Made by a program: the position numbers and the translations under genes
Shown: piece after piece, positions 43,522-50,988 of the stretch
Layout: every line of letters starts with the position of its first letter
Position numbering within the stretch: position 1 is the first letter of the stretch
NCBI RefSeq assembly: GCF_000024965.1
Contig: NC_013530.1
Coordinates: 1,116,001-1,180,000 of the forward strand
Length of the DNA: 64,000 bases
Reading direction: 5' to 3'
Origin: Xylanimonas cellulosilytica DSM 15894
Lineage (GTDB): Bacteria; Actinomycetota; Actinomycetes; Actinomycetales; Cellulomonadaceae
The notes under the pieces: model-generated
Seen by the model: only the letters and a program-made list of their open reading frames with translations
Told to the model about the DNA's origin: nothing
The model's database searches: none

Positions 43522-44547
43522 TCAACCGAGCGCGCCGTCGGAGCTGAACACCAGCCCGAGCGTGATCTCGCCCTGGCGCAGCGCCTCCTTGGTGAGCGGG
43601 CCGCCGGCGTCGAGCGAGCGGAACTGACTGAACGTCAGCCCGTACACGTCCTCGAGCCCGGGCTGGCAGAACGGCCGCTCCGTGCACTCCGGCCCCGCCC
43701 CGAGGACCAGGCCCTGGCAGACGGCGGCCAGGTCGGAGAGGGTGCTCAGGTTGTGCTCGTCCGCGAACGCCTGGGTGACGGCGAACGCGTTCTGGTTCTG
43801 GGCGGCGGACGGCGTGCCGAACACCAGCCCCGCCTCCGTGCCGAGCGCCGTCAGCGCGACCACGGTCTCGTCGAGGTTCCCGCTGGCGACGGGCTCGGCG
43901 TCGGCGCCGTTGACGGATCTGTTGACGAACTCCGCGAGCGTGCCCACGTACTCGGGCACCACCTGGATCTGGTCGCCCGCCCGCAGCGCCGGCAGGTACG
44001 CCTCGCGGTTCCCGACGGTGGTGACGGTGACCTCGTACCCGGCGGACCGCAGCACCTCGGCGTAGATGTTGCCCAGGGTGGCCGACTCGGCGAAGTCTGC
44101 TGCGCCGACGGCGATCGTCGTGCCGGCGCCGGCCGCGTCGTCGTCGGCAGCGAGCCCTTCGTCGGCCACGAACTCGGCGGCGACGTCCACGGACGTCCGG
44201 CGTTCGACGTCGACGGCCTTGTTGAGCGCGATCAGCTTCTCGGTGTCGAGCGCGGCCGAGACCGTGTCGAGCAGCGGGACCAGCCCGGCGTCGGCGGCCG
44301 CGACGTCGGCGTTGACCGCGGGGATGATGTTGTCGACCGTCTGGAGGTTCTGGTCGTCCGCGAGCACCACGAGCTCGTCGCCGGGGACGGGCTCGCAGGA
44401 CGCGGTGACCGGGCCGCCGTCGTCGGTGGGGGTGGCGCCGGTGGGGTCGCCGGTGGCCGAGCCGGGCTCGCCGCAGGCGCCCAGCAGGAGCAGCATCCCC
44501 GCCGCCAGCGCGGGTGCGGCGGCGCGGGGACGGCGGGTGCGGATCAT
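43522..44547 (-). CDS. Osmoprotectant ABC substrate-binding lipoprotein, circularly permuted
   Basis: A 341-residue OpuAC/ProX-type binding protein for betaine or similar solutes. It has a lipoprotein signal ending LLLGAC (Cys25). The order of the fold is unusual. Residues 57-132 (DELVVLADDQNLQTVDNIIP through VAAEFVADEGL) match the usual C-terminal end of ProX proteins. Residues 143-341 (TTIAVGAADFAESATLGNIY through LDAGGPLTKEALRQGEI and LVFSSDGALG) match the usual N-terminal and middle parts, and the protein stops just where the first segment would normally follow. No segment is missing, so this is a permutation and not a truncation. It is last in the permease operon. Confidence 0.88.
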   Translation of the reverse strand: MIRTRRPRAAAPALAAGMLLLLGACGEPGSATGDPTGATPTDDGGPVTASCEPVPGDELVVLADDQNLQTVDNIIPAVNADVAAADAGLVPLLDTVSAALDTEKLIALNKAVDVERRTSVDVAAEFVADEGLAADDDAAGAGTTIAVGAADFAESATLGNIYAEVLRSAGYEVTVTTVGNREAYLPALRAGDQIQVVPEYVGTLAEFVNRSVNGADAEPVASGNLDETVVALTALGTEAGLVFGTPSAAQNQNAFAVTQAFADEHNLSTLSDLAAVCQGLVLGAGPECTERPFCQPGLEDVYGLTFSQFRSLDAGGPLTKEALRQGEITLGLVFSSDGALG

Positions 44548-44638
44548 CGTGGCTCTCCCAGAGTCGTGGCCGGACGGAGCATCGGTGCGATCCGTGCCAT
44601 TCGACCGCAGACCACCGGCACCGGCAACCTCCCGCAGG

Positions 44639-45316
44639 TCAGGACACCCGCAGCGCCCGCAGCGCCCGCGGCGTGGCGAGGCGCTGCGCCAGGGCGAGCA
44701 CGCCGTCGGCGACCAGGCACAGGGCGGCCACGAGCAGCCCACCGGCGAGCACCTGCCCGTAGCGCTGCGTCCCCATGCCCAGCCCGATGACCTGCCCGAG
44801 CCCGCCGCCGCCCGCGAGCGCCGCGAGCGGGATCGTGGCCAGGACCTGGACGACGGCGGTGCGGACGCCGGCGGCGACCAGGGGGACGGCGAGCGGCACC
44901 TCGACGCGCCAGAGCACGGCGGCGGGGGAGCAGCCGAGGCCGCGGGCCGCGTCGCGGGCGGCGGGGTCGGCTCCGCGGACGCCGTCGTGCGCGCCGGCGA
45001 GCAGCAGGGGTGCGGCGAAGACGGCGGCGGCGATGACGGTGGCGGTGTTGCCGAACAGCCCGGCGGTGGCGAGCAGCAGGATGATGGCGAGCGTGGGCAG
45101 GGCGCGGGAGGTGTTGGAGATGGCGACGACGGCGGCGGAGCCGCGGCGGCTGTGCCCGAGCCAGGCGCCGAGCGGCAGTGCGACGGCGGCGGCGGCACCG
45201 ACGGCGACGAGGGCCATGAGCAGGTGCTGGCCGGTGAGGTCGAGCAGCCCGCCCCGCCGGGTCCACACGAGGGGGTCGTTGAGGTAGCGCAGGGCATCGC
45301 CGAGCACGCCGGTCAT
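44639..45316 (-). CDS. Osmoprotectant ABC transporter permease
   Basis: A 225-residue permease with five to six helices and the typical core HLLMALVAVGAAAAVALPLGAWLGH, ISNTSRALPTLAIILLL, DAARGLGCSPAAVLWRVEVPLAVPLV (EAA-like loop) and IPLAALAGGGGLGQVIGLGMG. It overlaps the preceding permease by ATGA and is followed by the binding-protein gene, 91 bp away. OpuCB/OpuCD class. Confidence 0.92.
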   Translation of the reverse strand: MTGVLGDALRYLNDPLVWTRRGGLLDLTGQHLLMALVAVGAAAAVALPLGAWLGHSRRGSAAVVAISNTSRALPTLAIILLLATAGLFGNTATVIAAAVFAAPLLLAGAHDGVRGADPAARDAARGLGCSPAAVLWRVEVPLAVPLVAAGVRTAVVQVLATIPLAALAGGGGLGQVIGLGMGTQRYGQVLAGGLLVAALCLVADGVLALAQRLATPRALRALRVS

Positions 45317-45969
45317 GCGGGCCTCCGCGCCCAGGGGGTCAGGAGGCGGCCGGTGGCCCACAGGGCGACGTCGAGGACGAACGCGAGGAGCAGGCAGGCG
45401 AGCGTGGCGGCGCTGATCTCGGCCCGGTAGAAGTTGTTGGTGAACCCCTCGAACATGAGCTGTCCGAGCCCGCCGTAGCCGACGATGACGCCGACGGTGG
45501 CCAGGGCGACGGTGGACACGGTGGCCAGGCGCAGCCCGGAGACGACGGCGGGCAGGGCTGCGGGGAGCCGGACGAGCACGGTGACCTGGGTGGGCCCGTA
45601 CCCGACGCCGCGGGCGGCGTCGAGGGTCGCGGGGTCGACGGACTGGAGCCCGGCGAGCGTCTGGCGCAGCAGCACGAGCAGCGCGTAGGCGACGAGCCCG
45701 ACGAGCACGGGGGTGCGTCCGATGCCGAGGACGGGGGCGAGGATCGCGAACAGGGCGAGCGACGGCACCGTGTAGAGGACGGCGGCGACGCCGACGATCC
45801 CCGCGGCGAGGCGTCGTCGTCGGACCACGAGGAGCGCGAGCGGCACCGCGACCGCGGCGGCGATCGCGACGGCCTGGAGCGTGAGCAGCGCGTGCTGCCA
45901 GGTGCGCAGGGCGAGCAGGTCGGCGTTGTCGACCACCCACGTCCAGGAGAACCAGGGGTTCCCGGGCAT
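45313..45969 (-). CDS. Osmoprotectant ABC transporter permease
   Basis: A 218-residue permease paralogous to the next gene, with WQHALLTLQAVAIAAAVAVPLALLV, YTVPSLALFAILAPVLG, DAARGVGYGPTQVTVLVRLPAALP and VGYGGLGQLMFEGF. I prefer ATG 45969 because TAGCGT lies 7 bp upstream (minus strand 45977-45982), which gives a leaderless mRNA. An in-frame GTG at 45978 would overlap that box. Confidence 0.9.
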   Translation of the reverse strand: MPGNPWFSWTWVVDNADLLALRTWQHALLTLQAVAIAAAVAVPLALLVVRRRRLAAGIVGVAAVLYTVPSLALFAILAPVLGIGRTPVLVGLVAYALLVLLRQTLAGLQSVDPATLDAARGVGYGPTQVTVLVRLPAALPAVVSGLRLATVSTVALATVGVIVGYGGLGQLMFEGFTNNFYRAEISAATLACLLLAFVLDVALWATGRLLTPWARRPA

Positions 45970-45976
45970 GCCCGGC

Positions 45977-45997
45977 ACGCTACCGGTGCCCTACGTT
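45977..45997. promoter_or_regulatory. Overlapping divergent leaderless promoters of the osmoprotectant locus
   Basis: Minus-strand TAGCGT (45977-45982) serves the permeases, 7 bp before ATG 45969. Plus-strand TACGTT (45992-45997) serves the ATPase, 6 bp before GTG 46004. The two start codons are only 34 bp apart. Confidence 0.55.
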
Positions 45998-46003
45998 GGA
46001 CGC

Positions 46004-46939
46004 GTGTCCGCGCGCATCGAGCTCGACCGCGTCCGCAAGGTGTACCCCGCCGGCCCGCGCGGGCGGCAGACGGTGGCCGTGGAGGGCCTGAGCCTGGTGG
46101 TGGAGCCGGGGGAGGTACTGGCTCTGGTGGGGCCGTCGGGCTGCGGCAAGTCGACGACGTTGCGGATGGTCAACCGGCTCATCGAGCCGACGTCGGGCCG
46201 GGTGCTGCTCGACGGCGTGGACACCGCCGGGCTGGACCCGGTGCGGCTGCGGCGCGGCATCGGGTACGTCATCCAGGACGTCGGGCTGCTGCCGCACCGC
46301 ACGGTGGAGGCCAACGTGGCGACGGTGCCGCGGCTGCTCGGCTGGGACCGGTCGCGGACCCGCACCCGGGTCGGGGAGGTCCTCGAGCTGGTCGGTCTGC
46401 CGGTGGGGGCGTACGGGCGGCGGTACCCGCACCAGCTCTCGGGCGGTGAGCGGCAGCGCGTGGGGGTGGCGCGCGCCCTGGCCACGGACCCGGCGGTGCT
46501 GCTGCTCGACGAGCCGTTCGGCGCCGTCGACCCGGAGTTCCGTCGGCAGCTCCAGGCGTCGCTCGCGGCGATCCTCGCGGAGGTCGGGTCCACCGTGGTG
46601 CTGGTCACCCACGACCTCGACGAGGCCGTCCGCCTGGGCGACCGTGTCGCCGTGCTGGCCCGGGGTGGGCACCTGGAGCAGGTCGCGGACCCGCTCACGG
46701 TGCTCGCCCGCCCGGCCACGGCCCGCGTGCGCGACTTCGTCGGCGATGGCGCCGCGCTGCGTCTCGTCGCGCCGTCGGGCGGTCCCGCCGTCGTCGTCGT
46801 GCGGGACGACGGCGCGGAGGCCGCCACGGTGCTGGCAGCCGAGGATGCGCTCGGTGCGCTGCGCCGGGCCGCGGACGACGTGGGACGGGCCGCGGACGAC
46901 GCGGGACGGGCCGCCGACGAGGCGGGCCGGGACGGTTAG
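46004..46939 (+). CDS. Osmoprotectant ABC transporter ATP-binding protein
   Basis: A 311-residue ATPase with Walker A LVGPSGCGKSTTLRMVNRLIEPTSG, Q-loop YVIQDVGLLPHRTV, signature LSGGERQRVGVARAL and Walker B VLLLDEPFGAVDP. The PEFRRQLQ and EVGSTVVLVTHDLDEAVRLGDRVAVL segments match OpuCA-type subunits. The C-terminal part lacks a clear CBS domain and ends in a repeated RAADDxGRAAD segment. It is transcribed away from its permeases and binding protein. Confidence 0.92.
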   Translation: MSARIELDRVRKVYPAGPRGRQTVAVEGLSLVVEPGEVLALVGPSGCGKSTTLRMVNRLIEPTSGRVLLDGVDTAGLDPVRLRRGIGYVIQDVGLLPHRTVEANVATVPRLLGWDRSRTRTRVGEVLELVGLPVGAYGRRYPHQLSGGERQRVGVARALATDPAVLLLDEPFGAVDPEFRRQLQASLAAILAEVGSTVVLVTHDLDEAVRLGDRVAVLARGGHLEQVADPLTVLARPATARVRDFVGDGAALRLVAPSGGPAVVVVRDDGAEAATVLAAEDALGALRRAADDVGRAADDAGRAADEAGRDG

Positions 46940-46942
46940 GCT
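46937..46942 (+). promoter_or_regulatory. -10 element of the ATP-grasp gene (leaderless type)
   Basis: TAGGCT ends 7 bp before GTG 46950 and overlaps the stop codon of the ATPase gene. Confidence 0.4.
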
Positions 46943-46949
46943 CGGCGTC

Positions 46950-47858
46950 GTGACCACCAAGCGTGTTGCCCTCGCCACCTGCTCCGACCTGCCTTCCCTG
47001 GACAAGGACGACAAGCCGTTGATCCCGGCGCTCGCACAGCGTGGCGTCACGGCCGAAGCGGTCGTGTGGGACGACCCGGCCGTGGACTGGGCGGCCTACG
47101 ACCTCGTCGTCGTGCGCTCCACGTGGGACTACGCGACCCGGCACGACGAGTTCCTGGCGTGGGCGCAGACGGTGCCGCGCCTGGCGAACCCCGTGGACGT
47201 GCTGCGCTGGAACACCGACAAGCGCTACCTGCACGCGCTGGAGGAGGCGTCCGTACCGGTCATCCCCACGGTGTGGCTGGACCCGTCGCGGCACTTCTCC
47301 AAGCGGGCCGTGCACACGCGGATGCCCGCGTTCGGCGACTTCGTGGTCAAGCCGGTGGTCTCGGCCGGCGCGAAGGACACCGGCCGGTACATCCCGATCA
47401 GCGCGCAGTCCCGCGCGATGGCGATCACCCACACGATGGAGCTGCTCGACTCCAAGCGCTGGGTCATGATCCAGCCGTACGTGACCTCGGTGGACTCCGC
47501 GGGGGAGACCTGCCTGACGTACGTGGACGGCGAGTTCCAGCACGCGGCGCGCAAGAACGCGCTGCTCACGGGGCACGCCCAGCCCACCAAGGGCCTGGGG
47601 CTGTACCTCGAGGAGAAGATGGCGCCCGTCACGCCGACCGCCGAGCAGCTCGCCGTCGCGGACCAGGCGCTACGGGTCGCCGGCCAGGAGCTGGGCCTCG
47701 ACGGGCCGCTGCTCTACGCCCGCGTCGACCTGGTGACGGGGGAGGACGGGCCGCTGGTCATCGAGCTGGAGCTCGCCGAGCCGAGCCTGTGGATGCAGTA
47801 CAGCGGCGCCAACCCGACGCTGGCCCGCTTCGCGGACGCCATCGCGGCACGCGCCTGA
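46950..47858 (+). CDS. ATP-grasp domain protein
   Basis: A 302-residue protein of the ATP-grasp ligase fold, as in RimK/glutathione-synthetase-like enzymes. Visible parts are VRSTWDYATRHDEFLAWAQTV, LRWNTDKRYLHALEEASVPVIPT, FVVKPVVSAGAKDTGRYI (ATP-binding loop), VMIQPYVTSVDSAGETCLTYVDGEF and VIELELAEPSLWMQYSG (metal site). It probably joins an acyl group to an amine, but the partners cannot be named. It starts at GTG 10 bp after the ATPase gene. Confidence 0.85.
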   Translation: MTTKRVALATCSDLPSLDKDDKPLIPALAQRGVTAEAVVWDDPAVDWAAYDLVVVRSTWDYATRHDEFLAWAQTVPRLANPVDVLRWNTDKRYLHALEEASVPVIPTVWLDPSRHFSKRAVHTRMPAFGDFVVKPVVSAGAKDTGRYIPISAQSRAMAITHTMELLDSKRWVMIQPYVTSVDSAGETCLTYVDGEFQHAARKNALLTGHAQPTKGLGLYLEEKMAPVTPTAEQLAVADQALRVAGQELGLDGPLLYARVDLVTGEDGPLVIELELAEPSLWMQYSGANPTLARFADAIAARA

Positions 47859-47866
47859 CGCGCCCG

Positions 47867-47904
47867 CGCCGTCCCCGCCCGGGACGTCCCGGGCGGGGAC
47901 GGCG
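47867..47904. terminator. 38-bp palindrome after the ATP-grasp gene
   Basis: GCCGTCCCCGCCCGGGAC (47868-47885) is followed directly by its reverse complement (47886-47903), with one more pair at the ends. It is immediately downstream of the stop codon. Confidence 0.7.
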
Positions 47905-47936
47905 AAGGCCCCGCACCGGGTCGGTGCGGGGCCTTC
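47904..47936 (-). terminator. Hairpin downstream of tRNA-His
   Basis: GAAGGCCCCGCACC pairs with GGTGCGGGGCCTTC across GGGTC, five bases beyond the 3' end of tRNA-His. It can serve the tRNA and the ATP-grasp gene. Confidence 0.7.
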
Positions 47937-47940
47937 GGGG

Positions 47941-48017
47941 TGGGGTGGCTAACCGGGCTTGAACCGGCGACCTCCTGGACCACAACCAGGCGCTCTGCCA
48001 ACTGAGCTATAGCCACC
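47941..48017 (-). tRNA. tRNA-His (anticodon GUG)
   Basis: The minus strand reads GGTGGCTATAGCTCAG at the 5' end; the anticodon loop TTGTGGT gives GUG. The extra 5' G opposite a C discriminator is typical of tRNA-His. The bases after the discriminator are CCA (47941-47943), so CCA is encoded. Confidence 0.95.
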
Positions 48018-48083
48018 ATGACCCGTGCCGAAGCGGCGGGCCGACGGAAAGCATACCCGACGCGAGGGCTGCTCCCGGACGGA

Positions 48084-48722
48084 TTACGGCTGGACCGACC
48101 TGCGCGTGACCGACGTCTCGGCGATGCGCGCCGCGACGGCCCGCGCCGTGGCGGTGTCCGGGCCGGGCTGGGGCACGAACACGGCCTCGCGGTAGTACCG
48201 CAGCTCGTCGATCGACTCGAGGATGTCGGCGAGCGCGCGGTGGCCGCCGTCCTTCTTGGGGGAGCTGAAGTAGGCGCGCGGGTACCAGCGGCGCGAGAGC
48301 TCCTTGACGGAGCTGACGTCGATGATGCGGTAGTGCAGGTGGCCGACCAGCTCGGGCATGTCACGGTCGAGGAACATCTTGTCGGTGCCCACCGAGTTGC
48401 CGGCCAAGGGCGCCTTCCCGGCGTCGGGCACCCATCGCTTGATGTACGCGAGGACCTGCTGCTCCGCCTCGGCGAGGGTGGCGCCCGCGGCGAGCTCGTC
48501 GAGCAGGCCCGACGTCGTGTGCATGGTGCGCACGAAGTCGCCCATGCCTTCCAGGGCGGCCGCGGGGGGCGCGATCAGCACGTCGATGCCGTCGTCCAGC
48601 ACGTTCAGCTCGGAGTCCGTGACGACGGCGGCGACCTCGATCAGCGCGTCGGCGCGTGCATCGAGGCCGGTCATCTCGCAGTCGATCCACACGATGCGGT
48701 CGTTGGGGGAGGGAACGCTCAC
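48084..48722 (-). CDS. orn: Oligoribonuclease
   Basis: A 212-residue DEDDh exonuclease that degrades 2-5 nt RNAs and pGpG. Motifs are IVWIDCEMTGLD (DxE), NVLDDGIDVLI, LAGNSVGTDKMFLDRDMPEL and the terminal HRALADILESIDEL (H and D). I chose GTG 48722, since a TAGGCT box ends 7 bp upstream. A longer in-frame start would pass through this box. Confidence 0.95.
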   Translation of the reverse strand: MSVPSPNDRIVWIDCEMTGLDARADALIEVAAVVTDSELNVLDDGIDVLIAPPAAALEGMGDFVRTMHTTSGLLDELAAGATLAEAEQQVLAYIKRWVPDAGKAPLAGNSVGTDKMFLDRDMPELVGHLHYRIIDVSSVKELSRRWYPRAYFSSPKKDGGHRALADILESIDELRYYREAVFVPQPGPDTATARAVAARIAETSVTRRSVQP

Positions 48723-48729
48723 GACGCCC

Positions 48730-48735
48730 AGCCTA
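48730..48735 (-). promoter_or_regulatory. -10 element of orn (leaderless type)
   Basis: Minus-strand TAGGCT ends 7 bp before GTG 48722. Confidence 0.45.
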
Positions 48736-48816
48736 AGCGGCCGGGGGCACGGCAAGGGCCCCGGCGCCCCGCCGCCGTGACGGACGGACGGGCGGGCCGG
48801 GGCCCTGCGGTGGCGG

Positions 48817-49035
48817 TCACACCTGGCGCCAGTTGCCGATGATCAGCAGCTGGGTGGTCTGATCCAGCCGCCTCTCGCGGGCCAGGCGTCGGCTCGCGCT
48901 CTGCGCGTGGTCGAGGCGTCTGGCGAGCTTGCGCAGGTGCCGCTCAAGGCGACGGACCTGGCGCGAGGTCTTGGCTTGTCGATGACGTCGAGGGTGGGCG
49001 ACCTCGACGAGGTCGGCGGTCAGCTCGGGGGACAT
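48817..49035 (-). CDS. Small basic hypothetical protein
   Basis: A possible 72-residue protein, strongly helical and basic (SRQVRRLERHLRKLARRLDHAQSASRRLARERRLDQ). An AAGGA box lies 10 bases before the ATG. I do not recognise it. The amphipathic Arg-rich helix might bind nucleic acid or be a chance reading in GC-rich DNA; the ribosome site and separation from neighbours favour a gene modestly. Confidence 0.45.
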   Translation of the reverse strand: MSPELTADLVEVAHPRRHRQAKTSRQVRRLERHLRKLARRLDHAQSASRRLARERRLDQTTQLLIIGNWRQV

Positions 49036-49382
49036 GGGAGGGAATCCTTCGTGACGTGGAGTGCGTGGGACGGGCCAGGTCCCCTCCACCGCCGGCAGGT
49101 GCCGGCGGGTCGTCACCGCGGTGCGTTCCCCAGTCTGGCAACGATGCCGAACCCAGGGCGAGATCTTTTTCTGACGCCCGCCGCGCAGCAGGCGTGCTAC
49201 CGCGGTCCGCTCCGTCCCGGGCGTGTCGTCGCGGTTGGGTCGGCTGGCGGGCCGACGACTGCGCTTCGCTGGCAGCGACCGCGCCGACACGGCACAAGTC
49301 GGCGCTGATCTGCGACGACGGAGTCAGCAGCTGAACGGCATGCCAAGCGTCATTGCTCGATCGGCGTGAGGTGCGGTCTGGG
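49036..49382. other. Intergenic region with no recognised gene
   Basis: A 347-bp gap between the small ORF and tRNA-Arg. It holds an 8-bp hairpin CCGCCGGC/GCCGGCGG (49089-49108) in the presumed leader of the small ORF and an AT-rich patch GATCTTTTTCTGA near 49163. I see no other feature. Confidence 0.5.
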
Positions 49383-49456
49383 TGCCTCCGGCAGGATTCG
49401 AACCCGCGACCCGATCATTAGAAGTGACCCGCTCTGTCCAGCTGAGCTACGGAGGC
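49383..49456 (-). tRNA. tRNA-Arg (anticodon UCU)
   Basis: The minus strand has acceptor GCCTCCG/CGGAGGC, anticodon stem GGTCA/TGATC with loop CTTCTAA giving UCU, and T arm GCGGGTTCGAATCCTGC. CCA is not encoded. It reads AGA codons, rare in this GC-rich genome. Confidence 0.95.
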
Positions 49457-49599
49457 AGCGTCGCCAAATCTAGCCCATGCGCCTTGCGCACCAGCGAGAC
49501 GTTGCCTCTGTCCGCCACGCGTTGGAACACCTGCGCGTCGCCGCGGGCGAGAGAGTTTGGGCCTCCGGAGAAGCGGGATCGAGTCCTGCCGAGGGCGCC

Positions 49600-50688
49600 T
49601 CACGCACCAGGCTCGGCCGACGCCGCTGACGCGCCCGCGCCGTCGAGGGCCGCGCTCAGTGCTGTGATCCCGGCGGCCTCGTCGTCGGCGATCGCGCCGA
49701 CGAGCGGGGCGAGGTCGTCGAGCCCGAGGGTGCCGCGTTCGGCGTCGGCCGCGATCGTGCGCCAGTGGCGTGCCGAGCGGTCGAAGTGCTCGGCGGCATC
49801 CGGGTGGCCGGCCTGTCGGAGCAGTCGCGCGAACAGCGGCCGGCCCGCGACCGGGGCGGTGTGCTCGGTGGTGATGCACTCGGTGAGGCGGGTACGCCAG
49901 ACGTCGCTCTGTGCGAAGGCCTCGCCCCAGCCGTCCGGGCCGGGGGCGGCGACCCGTTCGGCCCACCTGCGCAGGCCGCTCAGTCCGAAGTTGACGTCGA
50001 ACGCGTTGCCGAGCACCGGCCCGGTCATGCCGGAGACCGTCGCCCGCAGCCCTGCTGCGACGGCGGCGCCGAGGTCTTCGGGGAGGGTCGCCCCGTCGGC
50101 GACGGTGACCACGGGATGCTTGCGCCGCGTGGACGCGTAGCCCTCGACCAGCGCGGTCCGGGTCAGGCGCGCGTGCGCGCCGGTCCCGTCGAAGATGCGC
50201 GCGCCTTCGCCCTGGGGGAGTGCCAGGACGACGTGCTCCTCGCCCGCGGTGAGCGGGTCGGGGGCGAGCCAGGGGATGGCGCCGCGCGCGACGGGGAGGA
50301 TCACCGGCCGGTCGGCGTCCAGCACGCGCGCGAGCTCGCGCTTCCCCGAGGCCGCCGTGTGCTCGACCTCGAGCCGCTCGAGGATGGCGGGCGCCCACGC
50401 GTCGGGGTGGTGCTGGCAGACGAGCGTCAGCAGGGGGTGCGCCGTGTCCCGGTACCGGAACAGCGCGTACATGAACCCGATGCCGCCGCCGATGCCGAAC
50501 GCGGTCACCGGGTCGAGCGTCAGGCCGGACGCCCGCAGCAGGGCCACGACGACCGCTGATGCGGGGTGCGTGTCCGCCCGTCGAGCGGGGTTTCCGGCCT
50601 CGAGCTGGGCCGCCGCCTGCGCGTACCCCTGGCCCGTCCGTTCCATCTGCGCCCGGACCCGCCGCTTGAAAGCCTTGCGCTCCGTCAT
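49600..50688 (-). CDS. BtrH-like / DUF4872 family protein
   Basis: A 362-residue protein. The segment HPASAVVVALLRASGL then DPVTAFGIGGGIGFMYALFRYRD resembles the BtrH N-terminal papain-like fold, and VLGNAFDVNFGLSGLRRWAERV onwards resembles DUF4872. In BtrH-type acyltransferases the first motif normally has a catalytic Cys after the His; here that position is Pro, so activity is doubtful. The first 40 residues are basic. ATG 50688 gives MTERKAFKRRVRAQ. It stands alone and no biosynthetic cluster surrounds it. Confidence 0.6.
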   Translation of the reverse strand: MTERKAFKRRVRAQMERTGQGYAQAAAQLEAGNPARRADTHPASAVVVALLRASGLTLDPVTAFGIGGGIGFMYALFRYRDTAHPLLTLVCQHHPDAWAPAILERLEVEHTAASGKRELARVLDADRPVILPVARGAIPWLAPDPLTAGEEHVVLALPQGEGARIFDGTGAHARLTRTALVEGYASTRRKHPVVTVADGATLPEDLGAAVAAGLRATVSGMTGPVLGNAFDVNFGLSGLRRWAERVAAPGPDGWGEAFAQSDVWRTRLTECITTEHTAPVAGRPLFARLLRQAGHPDAAEHFDRSARHWRTIAADAERGTLGLDDLAPLVGAIADDEAAGITALSAALDGAGASAASAEPGA

Positions 50689-50988
50689 CGTCTGTCCGTT
50701 CCGACACACGGTGGAACGCGCCCACGCCTGCCCCACCGGGTGTCCGTTGAACGTCACACGACTGATCCCGGTCTCCGCGATGACCGTGTCACCTCTGCCT
50801 TGCGTAGACATCGGGCGTGGGCCGGTGCCAGGCGCGCGGGCGGAGCGACCGCGCACCCACGAGCCTACGCCCGCACGGCCGAGGAGGTCCCAGGGACGGA
50901 CACCTGCGCCCGGCCCTGGGCTCGTCGATCCGTGCCGCGTACGGCGCGCGCGTTTTGCGCGGCCCCGCCGACCCGCAAGGATGGCCCC
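50689..50988. other. Divergent intergenic region before GTPase A1
   Basis: A 300-bp gap. TGTCCGTT occurs twice (50693-50700 and 50741-50748), 48 bp apart, near the BtrH-like gene and may be operator half-sites. On the plus strand AAGGAT lies 6 bp before the GTPase GTG (50989). No other gene is seen. Confidence 0.35.
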
